Below, piece by piece: positions 9,022-17,445 of a stretch of DNA of 64,000 bases (position 1 is its first letter; every line of letters starts with the position of its first letter). The notes beneath the pieces are model-generated. The model did not search any database, was not told where the DNA came from, and was given only the letters and a program-made list of their open reading frames with translations. Made by a program: the position numbers and the translations under genes. Location of the stretch: positions 1-64,000 of the forward strand of contig OMWZ01000001.1 in NCBI GenBank assembly GCA_900314855.1, read 5' to 3'. The stretch comes from an uncultured Selenomonadales bacterium (lineage in GTDB: Bacteria > Bacillota > Negativicutes > Acidaminococcales > Acidaminococcaceae).

Positions 9022-10221
9022 ATGAAATTATCGAATCGTGTGCTGGGACTGACGACTTCCCCCATCCGTAAACTGACGCCTTACGCGAACGCCGCGGTCA
9101 AGGCCGGGAAAAAGATCTACCACCTGAACATCGGCCAGCCGGATATCCCGACGAGCCCGAAATTCCTGGAAGCCATCCGTTCCTTTAACACGAAGGTCAT
9201 TTCTTACGGTCCTTCCCAGGGTTACCCGGAACTGCTGAAAGCTATCGCGAAATATTACCAGGACTGGGGCATGGATTATACGGAAAAGGATATCTATGTC
9301 ACCAACGGCGGCAGTGAGGCGCTGCAGTTCGCGGCCATGAGCCTTTGCGACCCCGGCGACGAGATCCTGGTCTTTGAACCGTACTATGCCAACTACAGCA
9401 CCTTCGCCAAACTGGCCAACGCAGTCATCCGCGCGGTTCCCACCCAGGCGGAGGACGGCTATCGTCTGCCGGCGAAGGAAGTGGTGGAGCAGTACATCAC
9501 GCCCAAAACGCGTGCTATTTTGCTGACGAACCCGGGCAATCCGACGGGCGTCGTCTACAACAAGGAAGAGATGCGGATGGTGGCCGATCTGGTCCTCGAA
9601 CACGACTTGGCCCTCATTTCCGACGAAGTGTACCGTGAATTCGTGTACGACGGCGAATATACGAGCTTTGGCACGTTCCCGGAACTGGAGGACAACCTGA
9701 TCATCATCGATTCCGTGTCCAAGCGGTACAGTGCCTGCGGCGCCCGTATCGGCTGCGTCGTGACGAAGAATGCGGAACTGTGCCAGCAGTTCAACAAACT
9801 CTGCCAGGGCCGCCTGTGCGCGCCGGAACTGGAACAGGTCGGGGCCGCCGCTATTTATGAACATACCCCGAAATCCTATCTGGAAGAGGTCAACAAGGAA
9901 TACAGACATCGCCGCGACACCATCGCTGCCGGCCTGGCCGCGATTCCCGGCCTGATTTCGGCCCAGCCGAAAGGCGCTTTCTATGTCATGGTCAAACTGC
10001 CCGTGGACGACGCGGAAAAGTTCGCCATCTGGATGCTGCAGGACTTCGAAGACAACGGGGAGACGGTCATGATCGCCCCGGGCAACGGGTTCTACGCTAC
10101 ACCGGGGAAGGGCGTGGACGAGGCCCGTCTGGCCTACGTGCTCAACTGTGAGGACCTGAAACGGGCCATGGAACTGCTGGCCAAGGGCCTGCAGGCGTAT
10201 CCGGGCCGCACCCTGAAATAA
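9022..10221 (+). CDS. Class I pyridoxal-phosphate aminotransferase (aspartate/aromatic type)
   Basis: Fold-type I PLP enzyme, 399 aa, cytosolic. Visible motifs are the substrate-side NIGQPDIPT near residue 36, LTNPGNPTG at 169-176, the PLP-contacting Asp201 and Tyr204 (SDEVYREF), and the Schiff-base Lys234 (SVSKRYSACGARIG). The ATG at 9022 is preferred because GAGAGGGG (9005-9012) is well spaced for it; the ATG at 8998 lies before that site. The amino-acid substrate cannot be read from the sequence; aspartate or aromatic amino acids are typical of this subgroup. Single-gene unit with its own promoter and terminator. Confidence 0.85.
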   Translation: MKLSNRVLGLTTSPIRKLTPYANAAVKAGKKIYHLNIGQPDIPTSPKFLEAIRSFNTKVISYGPSQGYPELLKAIAKYYQDWGMDYTEKDIYVTNGGSEALQFAAMSLCDPGDEILVFEPYYANYSTFAKLANAVIRAVPTQAEDGYRLPAKEVVEQYITPKTRAILLTNPGNPTGVVYNKEEMRMVADLVLEHDLALISDEVYREFVYDGEYTSFGTFPELEDNLIIIDSVSKRYSACGARIGCVVTKNAELCQQFNKLCQGRLCAPELEQVGAAAIYEHTPKSYLEEVNKEYRHRRDTIAAGLAAIPGLISAQPKGAFYVMVKLPVDDAEKFAIWMLQDFEDNGETVMIAPGNGFYATPGKGVDEARLAYVLNCEDLKRAMELLAKGLQAYPGRTLK

Positions 10222-10261
10222 GGGGAAGCTCTTTCCTGCCGGAACGAAAAACATACCAAAC

Positions 10262-10298
10262 AAAAAACAGGTACGTGCCATGCCGTACCTGTTTTTTT
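10262..10298. terminator. Bidirectional terminator between convergent genes
   Basis: CAGGTACG (10268-10275) and CGTACCTG (10284-10291) form a perfect stem flanked by a run of A on the left and of T on the right, so it can terminate both the aminotransferase and the convergent pseudouridine synthase. Confidence 0.9.
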
Positions 10299-10343
10299 AT
10301 GTCCGGTCTCCTGTCGTGGCGGGGGAGGAGGCCTGCCGGTCCC

Positions 10344-11099
10344 TCAGCGGGCCTTGCCTTCGCGCAGGGCCTCCCGCAAGTCTTCCGGCAGGGCTGTCGT
10401 GATTTCCAGCCAGCGCCCTGTGCGGGGATGCCGGAAGCCGACGCGCCAGGCGTGCAGGCCATGACGGGCCTGTTCTCCCGGGGCGCCGTACAGGTGATCC
10501 TGCCAGAGGGGAAAGCCGGCGTGGGCGAAGTGGACGCGGACCTGGTGGGTTCGGCCTGTGTAGAGGCGGCATTGGACCAGGGACAGATCCCCGTGCCGTT
10601 CCAGGACCTCGTATTCCGTCCGGCAGGGCTTGCCGTCGGGCCGTACCTCCCGTTCAATGATGCTGCCTTCCTTGCGGGCGATGGGATCTTCCAGGATGCC
10701 GTGCCGCGCCGGCGGGGCGCCGACCGTGACGGCCAGGTACTCCTTCAGGAGGGATTGGTGGGACAGGGCCGCCTGCAGGGACGCGTATTTGGCGAAGATC
10801 ACAAGGCCGGACGTGAAACGGTCCAGACGGGATACGGGATGGATTCCCAGGGACAGGCCCTGGGAATCGTAGTACCGGCGGACATAGTTCCACAAGGTCG
10901 AGCCGTCTTCCCGTGCCGTAGGATGGACGAGCATGCCGGCGGGCTTGTTCAGGATCAGGAAAAAGTCGTCTTCGTAGCAGATGGCGCCGGGGTTTTCCCG
11001 CAGGGGAGGCCAGCCGGTGAGGGACGGGATGGCGCCGGGGCCTTTGGGGGTGCCGTCGGGGAAAGACAGGGGCTTGGAGGACAGGGAGGAGAAATTCAT
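10344..11099 (-). CDS. RluA-family RNA pseudouridine synthase
   Basis: Converts specific uridines of rRNA or tRNA to pseudouridine. The protein is 251 aa with the family fold: NKPAGMLVHP (51-60), the catalytic-aspartate motif HPVSRLDRFTSG (Asp93), and later KEYLA and TGRTHQVRVH. No N-terminal S4 domain is present, so it is a short RluA-type rather than a full RluD-type enzyme; its target uridine is unknown. On the minus strand AAAGGAAGA precedes the ATG. It is divergent from the ABC importer operon. Confidence 0.85.
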   Translation of the reverse strand: MNFSSLSSKPLSFPDGTPKGPGAIPSLTGWPPLRENPGAICYEDDFFLILNKPAGMLVHPTAREDGSTLWNYVRRYYDSQGLSLGIHPVSRLDRFTSGLVIFAKYASLQAALSHQSLLKEYLAVTVGAPPARHGILEDPIARKEGSIIEREVRPDGKPCRTEYEVLERHGDLSLVQCRLYTGRTHQVRVHFAHAGFPLWQDHLYGAPGEQARHGLHAWRVGFRHPRTGRWLEITTALPEDLREALREGKAR

Positions 11100-11117
11100 G
11101 GGAGAGTCTTCCTTTCA

Positions 11118-11160
11118 TTGACGCTAACAGGATAAAATGCTATTATGAAATGTAATGCAA
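11118..11160. promoter_or_regulatory. Overlapping divergent promoters (ABC importer and pseudouridine synthase)
   Basis: Plus strand: TTGACG (11118-11123), 17 bp, TATTAT (11141-11146); the -35 overlaps a GACGCTAAC motif. Minus strand: TTGCAT (11160-11155), 17 bp, TTTTAT (11137-11132). The plus transcript has a ~140-nt GC-rich leader (GCTCT/AGAGC and GCGCC/GGCGC pairings) in which no known riboswitch was recognised. Confidence 0.55.
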
Positions 11161-11292
11161 TTGGATAGTTCGCACGCCTCCCCAAGGGGAGACTGCGGTC
11201 CGGCGCTCTTTCCAGTATAGCGGGAGAGCTCCTTGAAATCAAGCGCCAGGGCGCCCCGGCGGGACGATGGCATCGGAAAGGAAGAATGGGGT

Positions 11293-12264
11293 ATGAAATT
11301 GGGAAAACCTGTCTTATGGATTGTTTGTCTGTTGTTCTGTCTGGCCTTTGCCGCGGGCTGCCAGCCAAAGAACGCGGCGACGACGGGCGGGACGGCAGCG
11401 AATTCCGGGGAATGGCTGTCCGTCCAGGATGCGACGGGGGAAACGGTCCGTCTGGCGAAAAAGCCCGAACGGGTCGTCGTCTTGTCGCCGTCCCTGCTGG
11501 AATTCGTCGACGCGGCCGGCGGAAACATCGTCGGACGGGCCGATGCCGGCAAATCCCGGATTCCCGACCGGTTCCAGTCCGCGGAACCCGTCGGGCACGT
11601 CTATAACGTGAACATAGAAAAGGTCGTGGCCCTGAAGCCGGATCTGGTCTTGGCCAATAAGAACCAGCATCTCAAATTCCGCGACATCCTGAAGACGAAC
11701 CACATTCCCGTCCTTTACCTGCAGCCCAAGACCTACGAAGACGTGAAAGAAGCCTTGACCCTCATCGGCAAGGTCTACGGCACGACGGACCTGGTCCAAA
11801 AGAAGGCTGCCGCCATGGACGGGGAAATCGCGGCCCTGCGGGCTAAATTGCCGAAAGTGCAAGAAAAGATCGTCATTCTCCACGCCACGCCGTCCAATGT
11901 TTCCGTGGAACTGGACAACAGCATTGCCGGCAGCACGGCGAAACTGCTGGGCTTTACGAATGTCGCTTCGGGTGGTAAAGCCATCGAAGGCCGTCCGGAC
12001 AAGACGCCCTACAGCATGGAAGCCCTCGTGGAAAAGGATCCGGACGTGCTCTTCATCACGTCCATGGGAGAACATGGAAAGATTGAAGCCCGTTTGAAGA
12101 AAGATGTCCAGGGCAATCCCGCCTGGAGCTCTCTCCGCGCCGTGCGGACGGGCAAGGTTTACGTCCTGCCGGAAAACCTGTTCCTGCTGAATCCGGGCCT
12201 GAAGTACCCGGAAGCGGTGAAATTCATGGCGAAAGACTTGTATCCGGAGGTACTGGGAAAATGA
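11293..12264 (+). CDS. ABC importer substrate-binding lipoprotein (BtuF/FecB-like)
   Basis: Class III periplasmic-binding-protein family, which captures corrinoids, haem or ferric siderophores. The 323-aa protein has a lipoprotein signal peptide with lipobox FAAGC (Cys23), followed by a two-lobe domain with PERVVVLSPS near the N terminus and the conserved Glu-rich lobe contacts to the permease. ATG 11293 follows GGAAAGGAAG; a TTG at 11233 in frame would add 20 residues before the signal peptide. It overlaps the permease start by 4 nt. The nearby cobalamin operon favours a corrinoid cargo, but no riboswitch precedes this gene and the cargo is open. Confidence 0.8.
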   Translation: MKLGKPVLWIVCLLFCLAFAAGCQPKNAATTGGTAANSGEWLSVQDATGETVRLAKKPERVVVLSPSLLEFVDAAGGNIVGRADAGKSRIPDRFQSAEPVGHVYNVNIEKVVALKPDLVLANKNQHLKFRDILKTNHIPVLYLQPKTYEDVKEALTLIGKVYGTTDLVQKKAAAMDGEIAALRAKLPKVQEKIVILHATPSNVSVELDNSIAGSTAKLLGFTNVASGGKAIEGRPDKTPYSMEALVEKDPDVLFITSMGEHGKIEARLKKDVQGNPAWSSLRAVRTGKVYVLPENLFLLNPGLKYPEAVKFMAKDLYPEVLGK

Positions 12265-13304
12265 GTCGACAAACGGATGGCAGCCGCCTGCCGGATCTCT
12301 CGGAGGAAGTGACGCGTTTCGGCTTCCGGCGCGGAACCTGGCGGGCGGTGATGCTCCTGCTCTTTGCGATCCTGGCCGTGGCGGGGTTGTTCCTGTCCAT
12401 CGCGAAGGGCGCGGCGGACATCACGCCGGGCCAGGTCTGGCAGATTCTGATGAATCCGCAGGCAACGCCGCAGGATCAGATTATTTGGAATATCCGTCTG
12501 CCCCGGACTATTGTCGGCGCCCTTGTGGGCGTCAATCTGGCCTTGTCCGGCGCGATTTTGCAGGCGATCATGCGGAATCCTCTGGCAGACCCGCATATTA
12601 TCGGCATTTCTTCGGGCGCCGGCCTGTCGGGTATCGCCACCATGATCCTTTTTCCGGCCTTGGAATACCTGGTGACTCCCGTGGCATTCTGCGGGGCCAT
12701 GGCGGCTGCCGTGGCCATCTATATCCTCGCCTGGAAGAACGGAATCAAGCCGGTGCGGATTATCCTGGCCGGCGTGGCCGTGTCGGCTTTTTTGAGCGCC
12801 GGTATTTCGGGCCTCCTGATTTTCTACAGTGACCGCGTCAACGGGGCCCTCTTGTGGATGGTCGGCGGGCTGGCGGCCCGGAGTTGGCCCCATGTGGCTA
12901 TTATCGCTCCTTACGCGGCCGTCGGTTTTGTCCTGGCCTTATGCAGTGCCCATTATCTGAATATCCTCGCCTTGGGGGACGATATGGCCAAGGGCCTGGG
13001 GGTCCATGTGGAGGTGACCCGCGTCCTCCTGACGGCGGTAGCGGCGCTGCTGGCGGCTTCTGCTGTCAGTGTCGTCGGCCTTCTTGGGTTTGTCGGTCTC
13101 GTCGTGCCGCATATGGCGCGGCTGATCCTGGGCTCCGATTACCGGTATCTCGTCCCGGGGGCAGCCTTGCTCGGGATTGCCATCGTAACCCTGAGCGATA
13201 CCTTTGCCAGGACGGTCTTCGCCCCGGTGGAGCTGCCCGTGGGGATTATCATGGCCCTGATCGGGGCACCCTTTTTCTTGTTCTTGCTGAGGAGGGAAAT
13301 CTGA
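12261..13304 (+). CDS. ABC importer permease (BtuC/FecD family)
   Basis: FecCD-family membrane permease, 347 aa, with about ten predicted membrane helices. It translocates a corrinoid, haem or siderophore across the inner membrane as a homodimer. Family signatures include RLPRTIVGALVGVNLALSGA, NPLADPHIIGISSGAG and the ATPase-coupling GLLGFVGLVVPHMAR. RBS GGAGGT lies in the end of the lipoprotein gene (ATGA overlap). The N terminus carries ~30 extra hydrophilic residues before the first helix. Confidence 0.88.
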   Translation: MSRQTDGSRLPDLSEEVTRFGFRRGTWRAVMLLLFAILAVAGLFLSIAKGAADITPGQVWQILMNPQATPQDQIIWNIRLPRTIVGALVGVNLALSGAILQAIMRNPLADPHIIGISSGAGLSGIATMILFPALEYLVTPVAFCGAMAAAVAIYILAWKNGIKPVRIILAGVAVSAFLSAGISGLLIFYSDRVNGALLWMVGGLAARSWPHVAIIAPYAAVGFVLALCSAHYLNILALGDDMAKGLGVHVEVTRVLLTAVAALLAASAVSVVGLLGFVGLVVPHMARLILGSDYRYLVPGAALLGIAIVTLSDTFARTVFAPVELPVGIIMALIGAPFFLFLLRREI

Positions 13305-14143
13305 TGACGACACCAACCCTCCCGATGATCGAAGTGGAAAACTTGTCCGTCGTGCTGAATCACAAACGGATTGTCCACGATATTTCCTTTACGGCGGAGA
13401 AGGGGAAGATTACCGCCATTATCGGCCCCAACGGCTGCGGGAAGAGCACGACCCTGAAAGCGATCTGCCGCATCCATCCCATTGCCGCCGGTTCCGTCCG
13501 CGTGCTGGGCCGCGACGTGCGTGACTACGGGTACAGAGAGTTCGCCCGCCAACTGGCCATCCTGCCACAGTCTCCCCAGGCGCCGGCTGACCTGACCGTG
13601 CGGGACCTGGTTGCCATGGGCCGCTTCCCGTACCGCCGCTTTTTCGGGAAAGCCACGGCGGAAGATCGGGAATTCATCGACTGGGCCTTGCGGGAAACGA
13701 ACCTGGAGGCATACCAGCACCGCGTCCTGTCAACCTTATCCGGCGGCGAGCGGCAGCGCGCCTGGATTGCCATGGCCCTGGCCCAGAATCCGAAAATCCT
13801 GCTGCTGGACGAACCGACGACGTACCTCGATATTTCCCACCAGCTCGAAGTCTTGCAGCTGCTGTACCGCCTGAACGAAGAATTGGGGCTGACCGTCGTC
13901 CTGGTCCTCCATGACCTGAACCAGGCCATGCAATTCGCCCACCGCGTGGTGGTCCTCCAGCAGGGGGCTTTAGTCACGAGCGGCAGCCCGAGGGAGATCA
14001 TTACCGTGGACCTGCTGCGCCGCGTCTTCGGCGTCGTGGCCGAAGAAGCCGTGGGACCGTCGGGACAGCGGGCGCTGCTGCCTTTGGATCTGGTCCGCCA
14101 TTCCCGGAAAGGAGACGAACCCGTATGTTCCCGTCCTTGTTGA
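13304..14143 (+). CDS. ABC importer ATP-binding protein (BtuD/FecE-like)
   Basis: Cytoplasmic ATPase, 279 aa, powering the permease encoded just upstream. Walker A GPNGCGKST, Q-loop ILPQSPQAP, signature LSGGERQR, Walker B ILLLDEPTT and the switch histidine in LVLHDLNQ are all intact. The start codon overlaps the permease stop by one base (TGATG), with AGGAGGGAAA in front. The last 19 nt are shared with the start of the exporter gene that follows, so all four genes are coupled. Confidence 0.88.
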   Translation: MTTPTLPMIEVENLSVVLNHKRIVHDISFTAEKGKITAIIGPNGCGKSTTLKAICRIHPIAAGSVRVLGRDVRDYGYREFARQLAILPQSPQAPADLTVRDLVAMGRFPYRRFFGKATAEDREFIDWALRETNLEAYQHRVLSTLSGGERQRAWIAMALAQNPKILLLDEPTTYLDISHQLEVLQLLYRLNEELGLTVVLVLHDLNQAMQFAHRVVVLQQGALVTSGSPREIITVDLLRRVFGVVAEEAVGPSGQRALLPLDLVRHSRKGDEPVCSRPC

Positions 14144-15843
14144 AATACTACAGACCGTATGGGGTGACCCTGCTGCTTGTCCTGGCAGGCTCTTTCCTGA
14201 CGAGCGGCCTGGACCTCTTGTTCCCCATGATTGTCCGCCGGATTATTTCCGACGCCCTGCCGACGGGGGACATGAATCTCCTGTTCCGCCTGTCGGCCCT
14301 GCTCCTGGTCCTCTATGTCGTGAGTTACCTGACTATGTATTGGATCAACTACCACGGCCGCGCCATGAGCATCAACATGGAGAACGACATGCGCCGTGAT
14401 TTGTTCCGGCATTTGCAGGGCATGTCCTTCCGCTTTTTCGACAATACGAAGACGGGACAGCTGCTGGCACGCCTGACCGGCGATATCCAGGAAATTGGCG
14501 AACTGGCCTTCCGGTTTCCCCATGATGCCGTCGTGTGCGGCTTTACCATGGTCGGCACGATTTTCATGTTGCTGTACCTGAACCTGCCCCTGGGCCTCTT
14601 GATCACGACCCTGCTCCTGGCCAAGACCTGGCATGCCGTGGCCATCAACCGGAAAATGAAGGCCGCCTTCCGGGAGAACCGGAAACGAAACGGCGAATTG
14701 ACGGCCCAGACTTCGGAAGCGCTGAGCGGCATCCGCATCGTGAAAGCCTTTGCCCAGGAAGATGTCGAGCAGGAACGCTTCATGAAAGGGGCCAGGGATT
14801 TGGCGGCAATCCGCAAGGAATCCTACCGTCTGCTGGCGCAGTTCACCAGCTCCGTCAATTTCTTCACGAACCTGACGAACCTGGCCGTCCTCCTGTCAGG
14901 GGGCTTTATGATTTCCCTCGGGGCCATTACCCTGAGCGATTTCATCGCCTACCTGCTGTACGTCAACCTCTTCATGCGCCCCTTGTACCGCCTGACGGTC
15001 CTCATGGAAATGGGGCTGCGGGGTATGGCGGGGTTCTCCCGTTTCGAAGAGATGATGTCCCTGCGGCCTGATATCGTCGACGCTCCCGATGCCTTGCCGG
15101 CGCCGTCCTTCCGGGGTGCCATCGAGTTCCGCCATGTGTCCTTCGCCTATACGCCGGAACACCAGGTCCTGCGGGATTTGAGCTTTACGGTCCGGCCCGG
15201 GGAAACGGTGGCCTTCGTGGGGGAGACGGGGGCGGGAAAGACGACCATCGCGAGCCTGCTCCTGCGTTTTTATGAACCCACGTCCGGCGAGATCCTCGTC
15301 GACGGGACGGACATCCGCCGCTTCCGCCAGCAGGAACTGCGCGGCCAGTTTGGCGTCGTGCAGCAGGACGTGTTCCTCTTTTCCGACTCGGTCCGGGAAA
15401 ACATTGCCTACGGGGCGCCCGGGGCGACGGACGAAGCTATCCGGCAGGCGGCGGAATTCGCCGCGGCGGATGGGTTCATCGAGGAACTTCCCAACGGGTA
15501 CGGCACGTTGATCGGGGAGCGGGGCGTGAAATTATCCGGTGGACAGAAACAGCGCCTGGCCATCGCCCGGGTGTTCCTGAAAAACCCGCCCATCGTCATT
15601 TTCGACGAAGCCACGTCGGCCCTGGACAACAAGACCGAGGCGGTCGTGCAGGAGTCTCTGGAAAAGCTGGCCCGCAACCGGACCACGCTGATCATCGCCC
15701 ACCGTCTGTCGACGGTGCAGCACGCCGACCGGATTTTTGTCCTGAGCGAAGGCCGGGTGGTCGAAGCCGGTTCCCACGAGGAACTGATGGCGCGAAAAGG
15801 CCGCTACTATTTGCTCTATACGGCCCAGCGCGATATTGTATGA
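14125..15843 (+). CDS. Half-size ABC exporter (fused transmembrane and ATPase domains)
   Basis: MsbA/LmrA-type ABC protein, 572 aa, expected to work as a dimer at the inner membrane. Residues 1-310 form a six-helix ABC_membrane domain; residues 330-572 are the ATPase with Walker A GETGAGKTT, Q-loop VVQQDVFLFS, signature LSGGQKQRLAIAR, Walker B IVIFDEATSALD and the switch AHRLS. RBS GGAAAGGAGACG lies before the ATG at 14125, inside the importer ATPase gene. Substrate unknown: lipid, peptide, or cargo related to the linked importer. The cobalamin operon promoter overlaps its last codons. Confidence 0.85.
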   Translation: MFPSLLKYYRPYGVTLLLVLAGSFLTSGLDLLFPMIVRRIISDALPTGDMNLLFRLSALLLVLYVVSYLTMYWINYHGRAMSINMENDMRRDLFRHLQGMSFRFFDNTKTGQLLARLTGDIQEIGELAFRFPHDAVVCGFTMVGTIFMLLYLNLPLGLLITTLLLAKTWHAVAINRKMKAAFRENRKRNGELTAQTSEALSGIRIVKAFAQEDVEQERFMKGARDLAAIRKESYRLLAQFTSSVNFFTNLTNLAVLLSGGFMISLGAITLSDFIAYLLYVNLFMRPLYRLTVLMEMGLRGMAGFSRFEEMMSLRPDIVDAPDALPAPSFRGAIEFRHVSFAYTPEHQVLRDLSFTVRPGETVAFVGETGAGKTTIASLLLRFYEPTSGEILVDGTDIRRFRQQELRGQFGVVQQDVFLFSDSVRENIAYGAPGATDEAIRQAAEFAAADGFIEELPNGYGTLIGERGVKLSGGQKQRLAIARVFLKNPPIVIFDEATSALDNKTEAVVQESLEKLARNRTTLIIAHRLSTVQHADRIFVLSEGRVVEAGSHEELMARKGRYYLLYTAQRDIV

Positions 15844-15864
15844 GAGCCTGATTTGTGATATAAT
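15836..15864 (+). promoter_or_regulatory. Promoter of the large cobalamin operon
   Basis: TTGTAT (15836-15841), 17 bp, TATAAT (15859-15864) with an extended TGA before the -10. The -35 box lies over the last codons of the exporter gene. The predicted start, near 15871, is just upstream of the cobalamin riboswitch. Confidence 0.75.
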
Positions 15865-15894
15865 CTTCACGTGAATTTTCACGGATTCTGTCCG

Positions 15895-16070
15895 TGCATT
15901 AAAACTTCATATGTCCGGGTATTCGAAAAATTTAAATGGCAAGGCGGTGCGACTCCGCCACGATCCCGTCACTGTCATGCGGGGGGACTTGTCCCCCTCC
16001 GAGTCAGGAACCAGCCCGGACTGGCTGTACCGTAATCCACGAGTGATGGAAATGGCGTAAGGCAGGGCGC
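15895..16070 (+). ncRNA. Cobalamin riboswitch (variant) upstream of cbiD
   Basis: The core of the cobalamin aptamer is readable: TTAAATGGCAAGGCGGTGCG, CTCCGCCACGATCCCGTCACTGT, then GAGTCAGGAACCAGCC. The element differs from the consensus at several places (TCCCGTCACTGT for TCCCGCCACTGT, AGTCAGGAACCAGCC for AGTCAGGAGACCTGCC) but keeps the order and spacing. A strong terminator follows at 16105-16140, so a transcriptional OFF switch by adenosylcobalamin or a related corrinoid is likely. The ends are approximate. Confidence 0.85.
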
Positions 16071-16104
16071 AGTGTCAAAAATGCTGCGACTTGGTACGTT
16101 TATG

Positions 16105-16140
16105 AAGATTTCTGCGGGTTGCGGCAGAAATCTTTTTCTT
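16105..16140 (+). terminator. Riboswitch-controlled terminator before cbiD
   Basis: AAGATTTCTGC (16105-16115) pairs perfectly with GCAGAAATCTT (16124-16134) and runs into TTTCTTTTT. It lies between the aptamer and cbiD, as expected for the expression platform. Confidence 0.88.
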
Positions 16141-16170
16141 TTTCAGAACCGTAATGAGGTGATCGACAGA

Positions 16171-17385
16171 ATGGAAGACGAAGTAGTCGTGTCCCAGGGC
16201 AAACTGATGCGCCGCGGCTATACGACCGGCAGCAGTGCGGCCGGCGCGGCCAAAGCGGCCGCTGCCATGCTCCTGTCGGGGGAAGAGATGTCCCATGTGC
16301 GTCTGGATACGCCCAAGGGAATTTCCCTCACGCTGGAAGTAGAGGACATTTACCGCGGCAAGGATTTTGTCTGCTGCGCGATCCGCAAGGACGGCGGCGA
16401 CGATCCGGATGATACGCACGGTGCCCTGGTGTACGCGACGGTCAGCAAACCCGGCGCGGTCCTGCCGGAGGAGGAGCGGATGCGGCCCTGCACGCCGTCG
16501 GTCCACCAGCTGGACCCGACCGTGGAAATCTGGGGCGGATACGGCGTCGGCAAGGTGACCAAGCCCGGCCTGGCGCCAGAAGTCGGCGGCCCGGCCATCA
16601 ATCCCGTGCCGCGCCGGATGATTACGCAGGCCGTGGGGGAGATGAAGGCCCGCTACGGATACAAGGGAACCCTCCGGGTAGTCTTGTCCGTCCCCAAGGG
16701 ACCGGACATCGCGCCGAAGACCTTTAACCCTCGTCTCGGCATCGAAGGGGGCATTTCCCTCCTCGGTACGAGCGGCATCGTGGAACCCATGAGCGACCAC
16801 GCCCTGGTGGAAACGATGTATGCGGAAATCAACTCGCGCAAGGCCAACGGCTATGAGGACATGCTGGTTTTCTTCGGCAACTACGGGACAGATTTCGCCC
16901 GCGAGGAGATGGGCCTGGACGTGTCCAAGGCCGTGACGTGCAGCAACTTTATCGGGGAGCTGCTGGATTACGCCGTGTTGAAAGGCTTTCGCAGCCTGCT
17001 TCTTATTGGCCATTCGGGCAAGTTGATCAAACTGGCCCAGGGGGTCATGAACACCCACTCCAAATACGCCGACTGCCGCGGTGAATTCGTGGCTCTCCAG
17101 GCCCTCTTTGCCGGCGCTCCCCTGGCCGTGGGGCACGAGCTCTACGAATGCAAGACGACGGACGAAATGACCAAGGTCCTGAAGCGCGAAGGACTTTTCG
17201 AGACGGTCATGGCCAGGACCATGGAAAAGATCGACTTCTACATGCAGAAGCGGGTCCATGGCAAAGTGAAGACCGGGGCCATCCTGTTCTCCAATGTCTA
17301 CGGGATTTTAGGGGAGACGGAGCACGCGCGGGAATTGCTGCAGGTGCAGCGAGATTTGGCGGCCGCAGGGCTGGACAAATCCTGA
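16171..17385 (+). CDS. cbiD: Cobalt-precorrin-5B C1-methyltransferase CbiD
   Basis: C1-methylation of cobalt-precorrin-5B in the anaerobic (early cobalt) B12 pathway. 404 aa. The family N-terminal motif RRGYTTGSSAAGAAKAAA begins at about residue 14. The start is ATG 16171 with GAGGTGAT in front; an upstream in-frame GTG at 16072 would force translation through the riboswitch terminator and is rejected. First gene of the 14-gene operon. CbiD (not CobF) is diagnostic of the anaerobic route. Confidence 0.93.
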   Translation: MEDEVVVSQGKLMRRGYTTGSSAAGAAKAAAAMLLSGEEMSHVRLDTPKGISLTLEVEDIYRGKDFVCCAIRKDGGDDPDDTHGALVYATVSKPGAVLPEEERMRPCTPSVHQLDPTVEIWGGYGVGKVTKPGLAPEVGGPAINPVPRRMITQAVGEMKARYGYKGTLRVVLSVPKGPDIAPKTFNPRLGIEGGISLLGTSGIVEPMSDHALVETMYAEINSRKANGYEDMLVFFGNYGTDFAREEMGLDVSKAVTCSNFIGELLDYAVLKGFRSLLLIGHSGKLIKLAQGVMNTHSKYADCRGEFVALQALFAGAPLAVGHELYECKTTDEMTKVLKREGLFETVMARTMEKIDFYMQKRVHGKVKTGAILFSNVYGILGETEHARELLQVQRDLAAAGLDKS

Positions 17386-17445
17386 ATACAGGGAATACAT
17401 AAATTCAAATACACGCAGTCTTGCGAACAGGAAAGGAGATTTGTC

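Noticed and set aside
11150..11292. Possible riboswitch in the leader of the BtuF-like gene
   Set aside because: The leader is GC-rich and foldable, but no cobalamin-box, FMN, TPP or other known core could be read.
16072..16170. In-frame GTG extension of cbiD
   Set aside because: It would start at the edge of the riboswitch and run through the terminator; ATG 16171 has a proper RBS and the family N terminus.
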